Assembly: GCA_030272155.1 (NCBI GenBank)
Contig: CP126200.1
Span: 5,592,001 to 5,656,000, forward strand
Origin: Tetradesmus obliquus
Taxonomy: Eukaryota > Chlorophyta > Chlorophyceae > Sphaeropleales > Scenedesmaceae
DNA: 64,000 nucleotides
Direction: 5' to 3'
Position numbers and translations under genes: made by a program. Under the pieces are notes generated by a model. That model had not been told where the DNA came from and searched no databases. It saw nothing but the letters and a program-made list of their open reading frames with translations. Shown here in pieces: positions 1 through 11,000 of the stretch; the first letter of the stretch is position 1; each line of letters opens with the position of its first letter.

Positions 1-1538
1 GCGCCAGCAGCAGCATTAGCGAGTACAAGCACCTACAATGCCACACCTGTTATGACTGCACACGTCCAGCATGACTTCACACGCCTTGTACATGCGCAGC
101 CATGACAACTCTCGCACATGCATGCACTGGCAGCGGCATGCGGGTGCTGCTGGCGACTGCAGTGTCCTGTGCTGTCTGTGCTGCGCCTGCAGCTGCTGCG
201 GCTGCCTCGCTGCGCCAGGCGCTGGCTGCTGAGCTGGCGGGGCTGGATGCTGCAGTGGCAGCCACGCCACGCGACCCTTTCACGCAGCCTGGTGACGGCA
301 TAGGCATCTACTCGCCTGGCTTCAAGCGCCTGGGGGAGATCGAGTCACTGGTGAGGCGACACGCAGACGCTCAACATGTAGCGATGATGCATTTGCTGCA
401 GTGTCTGCGTGTTTGTGACAGTCTTGGATCGATGCTGCTGTGCCCTCCTGGCAGCTGTGTTGGCTGCTGGAGCCAGCACAAACACCGCCTCCACTGGACG
501 GTGGCAGCAGGCGCCAGGGCAGCCACGCGGCTGCATCACGCTGCCGTGACTGGCCTTTCCCACAGGCAGCATCTTGCCTGCGGGCCGCAGCGACTTCGTG
601 CCTCTGCCTGTACGAATGCACCCACACATCGTGCTGCCGCCGCCACTGTCGCCGCTGCTGCTGCTGCTGCTGCTGCCGCCGCTGCCGCTGCCGCAGGTGG
701 CTCATGCGCGTGCCGACGTGCTGGACAGCCGCTGGCAGCCTGCCGCCAAGAAGCTGCGCCAGGCGCTGTTCATTGACGGCGGCTTTGGCTACACCGAGCC
801 CCCCCGGCAGTACCAACCGCTGAAGCCCTGCCTGGGCTGGCTCATGCTGCAGGCGGGCCGCCTGGAGGAGGCGGAGCGGGTGCGGACCTGCTGCAGTGGC
901 TATGCTGTGGGTGGATGCGTGATGCTGCCAGCATTTGCACTGCAATCGCTGCGGTCGGCAGTGTTGGCGATGAGGCTGCTGCGCCTTCCGGGTACAGCAA
1001 GCAGGATGCTGCGGGGCTGTCCAGCTGGGGCATCAGCCGTCATGTTGTCGTGGGAACACACCGAATCCCGCCAGCAGCTGCACCACGCACTGTCACACAC
1101 ACCTGGTGGTCGCCACGCTGCTTCTCGCTGTGCCTTGCTCTGCGCCCTGCAGGTATACGCCTCCGATCTGAATGACCTGCCACGCAACCCCTGGTCGCTG
1201 CGGGGGCTGCAGCAGGTGTACGAGGCGCAGGGCACACCCGCGGCAGCGCAGAAGCTGCAGCAGGTGGGCAGGGTGGGGCGCATGCCGCCACGATGCAATG
1301 AAGGCAAGGGGAGCAGAGTGCAGCATACAGGGGTGCAGCACCTGTTACAGCTGGTGCTTGCCACACGTACGACGACGCACCTTGTTTGCCCACGGCACAA
1401 GCAGCTGTTGCGCACATGAGTGCTGCAGCAGTTTTGCTGCTGCGTCATGCTGCTGGGTTGGGTGCAGCTTCCAAGGGGTGACTGGCCACGCAGCGAGCAA
1501 TTGCACATCCCTCTTCTGCCAGCAAGGCACGGCTGTCA

Positions 1539-1573
<35 letters not shown>

Positions 1574-1656
1574 TGACTGGCGAGCTGGCTGCCAGCTGGG
1601 CACATGCTGACCCAGGCCTGAGCCCCAGCAGCAGCTGCCCGGCCTTCTCCGACTGA
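1..1656 (+). CDS. TPR-like repeat protein, 3' part (5' end lies outside the window)
   Basis: Partial gene; the start codon lies upstream of the window. Exons read as about 193-350 (5' boundary uncertain), 697-879, 1153-1263 and 1573-1656, with GT-AG junctions and phase-0 introns from the second exon on. The protein ends in SCPAFSD before TGA at 1654-1656. Two helix-turn-helix units resemble tetratricopeptide repeats: one around YQPLKPCLGWLMLQAGRLEE and one around NPWSLRGLQQVYEAQGT. The Y-x-E-P-P motif before them is familiar from bacterial-type TPR proteins of unknown function, which is family memory and was not searched. TPR units usually bind protein partners; the partner here is unknown. 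The exon-1 segment is Ala-rich and could be an intron read-through. The gene runs toward the convergent CONSTANS-like gene. Confidence 0.6.
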
Positions 1657-4312
1657 GCAGGGATCATGCAGCCTGCATTTAACGAAAGTTGCCGGTTGCA
1701 TTCATTACAAGCACAAGCACAATGCAACATAAGGCGTACTCGCATGGCAAGAAGTGGTCCCCCCAGCATGTGCAGCTGAGCCAGCATGCCAGGCTGCATG
1801 GCCATGCATGGCTGGCACGTGACGACTGCGGTGTGTGACATGTGGTTTACTTGTCAGGCTGTGCGCCCATGTGCTGTACAGCCGCAGGGCCTTTGCTGGC
1901 ATGCTGGCTCAGCTGCGCATGCTGGGCAGAAGCTGCGCAGCGGCCGCAGTTCACGCCGTAGAGTGGCGCGAATTAGTCGAGCAAAAAGCATTTTACCTGC
2001 AGCAGGCAGTTGGCATGTTGGCCGATCATTTGCCGCCACCTGCGCAGCCAGACGTCTGGCTTGCTGTCAACAGCAGACATTTGCCTATGGCATCACAGCC
2101 TCAGCCATACTCGTGAAGCATTTGCAAGTGACCCTGTGCGTGGGTGGAGCGAGAAGAAGAGAGTGGCTTTGACATAAGAGATTTCATCAATTGCATGCAC
2201 CTGGCATGCTATGAAGCGCCCAAGAAATTTGAGTTGCTGGGCAATGTTTTGGTGACGTTACGGTGCTCACACGGCGTTTATGGTGCATACCAGAGTTATA
2301 ACGTGCATGCAGGTTCATTCCAACTGTGAGAGTGTACAGCTAAGATTCTAGCAGACTGATTCTTCAGGTGAACGCAGGTGCTACATGGACTTCAGCAATG
2401 CCTCTGACTGCCAAATGACAGCAAGTAGTATGTGATTCATTTGTTACAGCCTGTATCAGCATCACATACGCAAGAGAGAGGGTTGCCTACAAGAAACAAC
2501 CGCAGGCTGCCTCCTCACACGGGGCACGCACCCCAGCTCGCCATCACACTGCAATGAGTGATCTGTACGCGTGACACGTTCTCCAACTCGATGCTACCCC
2601 AACGAAATATGCGTGGGCAGCTAGCAGCAGCAACTCAAGCTTTCAACTCAAGATGGCCAGTGGCCCTGCAGCAACACCAAACCATGCACATGCAGGGGGC
2701 GTCATAGCCCCATCCACCAGCCAAGCGCTGGCCGATAATCTGTTACCCGTATCCATTGTAAGCAATGATGGCATGACAAACACTGAGTGGAATGCGACAT
2801 GGAAAAACTCCATTCCTCAGCTTTATTGTGTGCCGAGCAGAGAGTCTGCGGTTGGCACAGTGACATGCATAAATGTGAATACATCCATCGGCCGCAACGG
2901 CCGCCAGCACCGCCTGGCAGGGCAGCCGGGAGCCAGCGCCGTAATTGGCGCTGCACCGCGCACCTGCCAGGCTTGCCTTAGGTGAGGTGATGTTGCTGGA
3001 ACAGAGCACCATCTTTGATTGGAAGAGAAGCAAATGCTGACACAACCTCACAACACCAGCTACAAGTGGAGAAAAACTGCAAATTGGGGGGCTGCCACCC
3101 ACGTGGCGCGGCGCCCACACCACACAGGGCATAAGAAGGTGCATCTCACACAATGCCGCAAACCTCTCTCACGATCTCTCAGCTCAGAACCCTCAGCACT
3201 CAACACAGCAGCTACATGACTGCCGCAGCCCCTGATACACGCCCGTGCGCGCTACCCACCTCGGAACCACCCCGCTCTATACCCTGGGAGTGCTAAAACT
3301 CGCACAGGGTGGCACTGCTCGCACACCAACACCAAGCATTTCTCACCCAGCTGGCACACAGCTGCCGTACCGGCCACACACTACATACAGCAAACACACA
3401 GAAAACTGTGAGCCGGCCACTGCGCACACAACCAGGCGCCACCAACACCGCAAACTCACACAACTGTACAGAAGGTAGTGGTCATACATGACGATGTGGC
3501 ACAAGGCAAACGCACAGGCACCCAGCAGGCGCCGCATGACAAGGGACATTGCACCCAGCCCAGTAACCCTACGCAGCCCCCAGGGCAGGCGCCCGGCTGC
3601 AACCACACAGCACGCCAGCCAGCTGGCACTGCGAGGCGCAGCAGCAGGTGAGGCCTCAACGCCAGCATAACTCACAGCACAAACAGTAGGAATGTGTACG
3701 TATACGCCACGCCCCGGCCGCTAGGCCCGAGCGTGGCAATGCAGTCGCCGCTGTAGCCAGCTGGCAGAAAAAACAAAAGAAGAAAAGTCCTGCTCACACG
3801 GGCTCGCGCGCACTCCCCTGGGAAGCACCCACGCACCCCCACAATAGTACGTGCTTCCCGGCAGTGCCCACACCCTACACCGCCACTGGGGAAGACCCAT
3901 CAAGTACTGTCCTGCTGCTGATGTCAAACTGAGACTGAAGTTGAGTTTTCCTGTTGTGACGTCTTCAGAGAGCGCATGCCTCATTACATCCACGCGACAC
4001 TCGGCCCTGCCACCCAGCCCAGACCCTGCCCCCCCAGGCAGATTTGCACACAGCCATGGCAGCATGACAACAGCACATGCCCACACACACCAGGCATATA
4101 AAGAGCATAACCAACTGCCGTCCCTCCACCCAGTCAAACAACCCTTGCACAACTCGAGCACAAGCAGGAGGGTAAACAACCAGGCCATACGACTGCCACA
4201 TACTGCAGCCCTTGCTGGACAGTTGAAAACCGACCACATCAAGCCGACTGGCACATGAACAGGATCCAGCACCACACATCAGCCAGCTACTGTCCTCGCC
4301 TCACAGCACACT
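1657..4312. other. Convergent intergenic region with CA-rich probable 3' UTR
   Basis: No gene is supported here. The left part, about 1657-2450, holds short repeated words related to GCATGCTGGCTCAGC and is probably the 3' UTR of the TPR gene. From about 2900 to 4310 the plus strand is strikingly rich in C and A and poor in T. That fits a long 3' UTR of the minus-strand CONSTANS-like gene ending at 4313. The open frames here have no motif and look accidental. Confidence 0.6.
3984..3988 (-). terminator. TGTAA poly(A) signal for the CONSTANS-like gene
   Basis: TTACA on the plus strand is TGTAA on the minus strand, 325 nt downstream of the stop codon at 4313. TGTAA is the usual chlorophycean polyadenylation signal. 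Its use here is inferred from position only. Confidence 0.45.
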
Positions 4313-6142
4313 TCACAGCACGGGCACCACGGCCTCCTGCTTGAAGGCAGCCGCCATGCCGCCTGCGCCGGCCTTCATGGCTGCATCAGCCGCCCTCCAC
4401 GCCTCAACCTCCTCCTTCTTGGCAAACCTGCCCTTGATGCGAGGGCGCACCTCAGCATACGCCTTGCGGCTGGCATAGCGGATGGTCTTCTCAAAGCGCC
4501 TGTTCTTCCTCTTCTCCCTGTAGCGCGCCACGCGCTCGGCGCGGCTCAGGCTCTCGCCAGCGGCATCGCCGTACTTGACAATGCGGATGCCGCCGGCGCT
4601 GCTGGCTGCGCTGCTGGCGCCGCTGCGCAGGGTGATGGTGCGGGCGCCGCTGCTGGCGACAACAGCAGGCATGGCAGGCACTGCCACGGGGGCGACTGCG
4701 GGCGCGGCTGGTGCATAGGACGGCACCATCCAGGGCTGCTGCTGCTGGCAGTAGTGCTGCTCGTGGAAATGCACCTGCTGCTGCAGGGGCAGTGCCATGG
4801 TGGGCACCTGCGGCTCCAGCTGCTGCACCTGCTGCTGCTGCGGCACCATGGCGGGCACGGCGGCGTATGCCTCGACTGCCTCCTGCTTTGGTGCGACTGC
4901 TGCCTGCTGCTGCGCTGCGGGCACTGCTGAGGGCAGGTCTGGCAGGTCCAGCTCAGGCAGGGGGAAATAGTTGTCGTCATCAAAGCCGCTCAGGGCGGGG
5001 AACTGCTGCTCGTCAAAGCTGGGCACTGCTGCCTCCAGCTCGGCACTGGGCAGGCCGCCCTCTGCGTCGCTGATGGTGGGCACCAGGCCGTCTGCGCTGA
5101 AGCTGCTGGGGGCATCATCCAGGATGTCTGCAAAGTCAAAGCCCATGTCCAGGCGGTCCAGCCAGGTGGCATCAAGCTCAAAGCCCTGAGCAGCAGCAGC
5201 AGAAGAGGGCAGAAGCAGTGTGTGAGTGAATTGAGGAGTGGAGACAAGGCGTGGGGGAGGGCAGCAGGCGCAGCTGCTGGGAAGCTGAAGGGAAGCAGCA
5301 GCAGCAGCAGCAGCAGCAGGCAATGCGCATCGCTCCAAAACCACTGCAGTGCTGACACGGCAGCCACAGCACCATCCTGTGCATTTCAAACAGCCATCTA
5401 AAGGTGCGTTGCCACTGCTGCCAACCAATGCAGGACGGTACAAGTTGCTGTGTCTGTGCAGCTGCACAGGCTGCTGCTGCTCACCTCCAAGTCCTTGCCA
5501 AACACTGTCTTGGTGAGGGCCTCCTTGTCCAGCTTGCCAGCGGGCACTGCTGGCATCTGCTGCTGCTGGGGCTTCTCGTTTGTGTTGCTGGAGCTGTCAG
5601 GCACGGAGGGATCTGCTGCCATGGACTCCATTGCCTCTGCTGCAGACACGATGGTGTGACGTGCTGCAAGGGGGTTGTTGTGCGCAGCTGTGTTGCAGTC
5701 GCCGCACAGGAATGCTGAGTCGTTCTTGCAGAACACCTGTAAGCAGGAATGAAGGACGGCACCGTCGCGTATCAGTTAACCGTTCGCCGAGTTCGTCACC
5801 TGGGCCCTGACTCAAGAAGTGAAGTCATAGGTGCCCTCCAGCTCTTCAAGGGGCAACCATAAACAACATCACAAGCAGTACAGACACTTGAGCATAACAT
5901 GCAGCGCATCGCGCACGGCTGCAGCATGATTAGCTTGCTGGCAGCCCCGGCCCGGACACCTGTCTTCGCACCTCGCTGGGCTTGCCGTGGCACAGCTCGC
6001 AGACACGGGTACGGGTGTGTCTCTGGCTCAGCACGTTGGAATGGCAGCTGGTGTCGCAGGTCTTGCACAGGAAAGCAGCGTCTTGGATGCAGAAAACCAG
6101 AGAGGGGCCCTGGCACACCTGGCACGCTGGCGCAGGGCTCAT
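4313..6142 (-). CDS. CO: CONSTANS-like B-box/CCT transcription regulator
   Basis: Three exons, 6142-5972, 5736-5485 and 5185-4313, join in phase 0 to 431 codons; the ATG at 6142-6140 opens with [10 protein letters not shown]. Two tandem B-box zinc fingers fill about residues 7-95. The first runs CQVC...[11 protein letters not shown]. The second starts CELC and continues [14 protein letters not shown]...H, with intron 1 inside it. The middle is acidic and then Gln-rich. A CCT domain at about residues 356-398 contains [19 protein letters not shown] and [14 protein letters not shown]. This two-B-box plus CCT layout defines the group I CONSTANS family, nuclear regulators acting with NF-Y subunits. 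The Chlamydomonas homologue links day length and clock to starch and cell-cycle timing. An acceptor at about 6158 just upstream hints at a 5' UTR intron. Confidence 0.92.
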
Positions 6143-6962
6143 GCTGATTGCAAAAGTTGCGAGGCCTGACACAACAAACTATTAAGCTGCACCAGGTGAA
6201 AGCTGCGCTGGCTAGCGAGTGCAGAGGGCGCTGCTCGAGAGTGTGTCTATACGGGCGCAATTGCGAGTCTCAAATGTATTTGATAGATCACAATTAAGCG
6301 CCAACAGATACACGATGGCTAGCAAGTGTGTGGAAAGGTGCTCTGCACAGAGCGTGCCTCGGACCAAATATGTGGCTCTGACGGGCTCTGCGGTTTAGAC
6401 CTCCTACCTACAAAACAGCCCATCCCCCGGGGCGCCTGAATGAAATATTTTGTATTGGTGATATGTAAAAAGCATGGTTGAGTGCAACACAGCCGTCCTG
6501 CAGCATGGTAGGTTGCAGCCAGTGGCCCGGGCTAGCGCCTTCTGCACAGCGCAGGAAACCTTTGTTCTTCTTTTAAGGGCAGTAAAAATTATAAATGATT
6601 TCATGTGTTACTAGTTGCTGCTGTCGTCAGAAGGCATCAAACATAACAAACCAGCAGAGCTACCAGATGCACACAGAACTTGCCTGTGAACAAACAGCAC
6701 ACATGCCTCTGTGTCAACAGTGCCACCAGAAGCAGGCTCAACTGCAGTACAAGCGTGTATGGCGCAAGCCATTGCCTGAATATCAGAAACCCCAGATCAA
6801 GGCCTAGATGCAAGGCAACATTGTTGGTTGGGCCTGCTGGCACCCGACTGCCACTCCCCAACTGCTGACCCAGTCGACACACAGCCCAGCTGCAAAGTTT
6901 GACCAGCACCATCTGTGATCCTGCAATTCACACGTTGACACCTCTCTCTGTGATGCTGCACT
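6143..6962. other. Spacer between AGO-B 3' end and CONSTANS-like promoter
   Basis: The two flanking genes are both on the minus strand, so this holds the AGO-B 3' UTR and the promoter of the CONSTANS-like gene. It is visibly less GC-rich than its surroundings, for example around 6430-6610. I found no coding motif and no obvious minus-strand TGTAA signal. Confidence 0.5.
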
Positions 6963-7188
6963 TCACACATAGTACATGCTACCGCCCAACCTTGCATTGA
7001 CACGCACATCAAAATCGAGCAGCCCAGCATCAGCACCAGCGTCAGCGTCTGCATCTGCGCCACCCGCCTCGCCCGCTGCTGCGCCGCCCCCCACTGAGTC
7101 CTTGCAGCTGGCAATGAGCCGCCCGCGTGCTGCAGCAAGCTGTGCGTAGTAGGCTGGCGGCACAACAGACACAGACCTGCAGCCATCG

Positions 7189-7219
<31 letters not shown>

Positions 7220-7924
7220 GGCGACGTGTCGTTGTAGTGCCAGGAAAGATGCGTAGAGAACGAATTTACACACCCGCTGAGTCCTCACGGACCCGGAGAT
7301 GTGCTGAACGCTGATGCGACAAAAACCTGATCAGATCAATCATGATTCCTGGACTGTGTGAAAAGTGTTGTTGACAAGCATCTAGTTTACAAGACATCAA
7401 GACGCATTATAAAGTAGTGCTTGGTTGCGTGTCATCAGGCCAGACACAAGTCATGCGAGCAGTGACAGAGCATGAGTCACCTCCCAGAATAACAACAAGC
7501 AGCACTGGACAACTGCACATGCAGCGGCCGTCAAGAAGAAGGGTGCACAACAGTGCTTTATGTGCCAGAAACCACGGCTATGGCGTGTCAGCGCACCGTG
7601 TGCAGCGGCAGTAGAGGTAGCACAGCCAGTACGTCAGCAGCTGCAGGCCATCCGCGGAGAACGCGTTCTCGTCCACCAGCACGTGGTAGTGCGCGGGCTT
7701 GTTGGTGCCCTGCAGCCCCGCGTGGCTGTTCAGGAAGAAGTCAAACTGGCTGGGGTGGCAGATGCCGCTGTCCACGACAGTGCCTGGCAGCACGTTGCCT
7801 GACTTGTCCTGGTTGTCCCTGTCAGCAGGGAACAGGCGCGTGCTGTGTGCGCGGCTGACTGTGACGTACGTGATGGGCGGGCAGTAGCCCTCCTCCAGCT
7901 CAAAGCAGGCGCTGCGGCAGCGGG

Positions 7925-8003
<79 letters not shown>

Positions 8004-11000
8004 TTGCAGGAGTGGCTCCGCCAATGCAGTCTGCTTTCAATGACGACGCAGATGAGGCACACGCAGCAAGGCAGCCTGTGTTTCTGGTGCAGCACATCAG
8101 CCACAGAAACATGCTGCGTCTCATTGCTAGCTAGCCAGCATGCATGCATGCTGTCCCCTGCTGATCCAGCCCAGCAGCCCACTCACGCGCGCAGCGCCTC
8201 GTACTCGTCCGCCACCAGCCCGGGGCCCTGGCCCTCCTCGCTGGCGGCGCGGTACACCAGCAGCGCCTCAGGCTTGCGGCCACCGTTCTGGCGGTAGAAG
8301 TCGATCAGCAGCTCCTTGGCGGCACCCCGCAGGCCCTGGATGACCCAGGGGGAGGACGCCCGCTGCTGCTGCTGCTGCTGCTGCTGAGGGTCGGCCGCGC
8401 CTGCTGCAGGGGAGCTTGCTGCGCCCGCGTCCAGCTGCGCCGCAGCTTGCTGCTGCTGCTGCTGTGGCTGCCAGGGCTGCAGCAGCACCCTGCTGCTGTA
8501 CCTGCCCAGGGAGCGGTCCCTGCTGGCCACCACTGCGGCTGCTGCAGGCGCCCCGGGCGGCGCATTGGGCGCAGGCGGCGCCAGCGCCAGCCCAAACAGG
8601 ATGAAAGGCCGCCCACCGACCACAGGGATCACCTGACACGGCGCAGCAGCAATCACATGCAGCAGCACGCATCTAGATATCAGCCATTCTGTCATGCCTG
8701 CACCCAGCCTCCTCTGTATACACACCATGCAACGCAATGCAGCGCACCCAGCACCCTTGCCAGCACACCAGCAGCACCCCCCAGCCCACCTGGTCAGGGT
8801 TGCCCGCCAGGCGCATGTTCACGCCGCCCAGCTTGGCGTTGATCTTCAGCCCCAGGTTGGCGCAGTACTGCAGCCGGCCGCGTGGCGCGGCGCCACGCCC
8901 CACCCCCGCCACCGGGGCCACCAGCACCTGGCTGGGCAGGCCCAGCGCGGCGTCACTGGCCAGCTTGACCTCGCTGTACAGCGCGGCGCTGCGGCTGGGC
9001 AGCATCACCAGCAGCAGCTCGGGGCTGGCGGTGGAGCAGCAGGGCAGCGGGTGGCGGCAAGGACGGTGACAGCAGGTGTGGCAGCGACGAGTTCAATTAG
9101 CAGGGGGTGGTGGTGAGCCAAGTCCAGGCGTGACAACAACGGCAAAAGCAAAATGAGTTGGGTTGGACTGGGATGTGTCTGCGCTTGTGTTAGGGTGCGC
9201 AGTAGGCATGTGCAGTGGCTGCAGCCTGCTGTTGCTGCAGTAGGCATGTGCAGTGCTTGCTGCAGGTGTTGGCTGGCCTGGGCAGGCAGTCGAGGCAGCT
9301 CAGCATGCGCAGCAGCGCAGGGCAGCGCGCCGCGGCTCACCTGGCGTTGAACTGTTTCTGTGCCGCCTCACAGCCGGCACGCAGGTGCTGCAGCACGCTC
9401 AGGCCAGGCTGCAGCAGCAGCAGCGACATAGCACACAACAAGGCAGGAGTGTCAAGGGCACGTGCACGACGCACTAAGTGCAGCAGCAGCTGTCTTGACA
9501 AACTGGCCAGCAGGCCAACCACAAGCAACAGGCACACCAGCAGCAGATGCACAAGCTGCTCCCTGCTATCCCAGCCCGCCCCATCAAGTCCAGCGCTGTA
9601 GCAAAGCCAGCCAGACCCGCCATGCCCTGCTTCGCCCCTCTGTCAGCGCTGCCCCGCACCGTCTCATACACGATGGGCGGCAGCTCCGCCTCCAGACCCA
9701 TGCCCCGTAGGCTGTCGCGCAGGTCGGCCACAAAGGGCACCACCCCGCTGGGGCCCTCCACGTCGGCCTGCGCCTGCGGCATCAGCACCACCAGCGCCCA
9801 GCTGGCGATGCGGCTGGCCCCGGGCAGCTTGCAGGACTTGACGTTCCACTGGCCCTGCAGGGGGAGGGGGCAGGGGGCGGGATGTGAGTGAGCAGGACAG
9901 CAGCAGCTGCTGCAGCGCTGGCAGCGCAACCTGATAGTTTACTTTGTTATTGGGCGGTTCTGCACAGTTCATTCACACAATGTGCGCAGCACCTGGGGTG
10001 TCTGGCCGCAGGGCTGACGCCTGCTGTGTTGTGGCATCTGCACGCTCTCCACCTGCTGAGGGTGCAGCCAGCCGCCTGCCCTCGCTGTTATATACACAGC
10101 CGCACCTGGCTGCCCGGGTAGCAGCACTCGGGCTGCTGGTAGGCCAGGTGAGGCGCGGGCAGCACCCTGCCCCGCACAATGCCCAGCAGCCCAGACACCT
10201 CCACGCCACTGCCAGCCAGCGCGCTGCCCTCGCCCCCGCCCACGCCGTTGCCTGCTGCGCTGCCTGGCTCCGCTGCTGCACCGGGCACAGGCAGCGGCGC
10301 GCTGGCTGCTGCTGCTGCTGCCAGGGGCGCTGTGAGTGCCTCCAGCCAGGCCCTCCTGTCGCCCGGCTTCTTGGCCCCGAGGCGCGCCAGCGCTGCCAGC
10401 TGCTGCTGCTCCAGGGGCGGCGCGTAGCGCTGACCGGGTGGCAGGCTGGGCGGGCGTGGTTACAGTGAAGAGGTGCGGCAGCAGCCACAGGCACAGCAGC
10501 AGCACAGCGTAGAGCAGGGGCGTGTCGTGGCAGCGGAGGTAGGTCTCAGGTGTTGCTGCAGCTGGAGCATCTACAGCAAGCACCGCATGTCACTGCAGCA
10601 CACCACTGGCGAGCTGCAAATCATCACACGGCTACTGCAGTTAGTCCCTCCCTGCTATCCTGCAGCTGTGCAGCATCCTCACCTGCACAGCTCCAGTGGG
10701 TACCAAATATGCTGTCTGCTGCCGCCCTCGCCGTCACCGCTGCTGCTGCCGCTGCTGTGCCCCACATCCACGCAGGGCAGCTGCGGCGCCGCCAGCGTGA
10801 GGCCATGCACCGCTGCAAAGTACTGCGCAACGCTCACAGTGCTGCCTGCCGCGCCTGCCGCGCAGCTGCGTGCCAGGCTGAAGCTGGTGGCGGCTGCAGG
10901 GCCAGGCGACAGCCCAGCCACAGTGTGCAGCCTGGGCGGTGCGCCAGGCAGTGCCACCTCCACCTGCAGCGGGGCACAGCAGCGCCAGAGGGCAGCACAC

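Noticed and set aside
7923-8000. CRISPR-like or structured array
   Set aside because: It is a plain four-base microsatellite without spacers.
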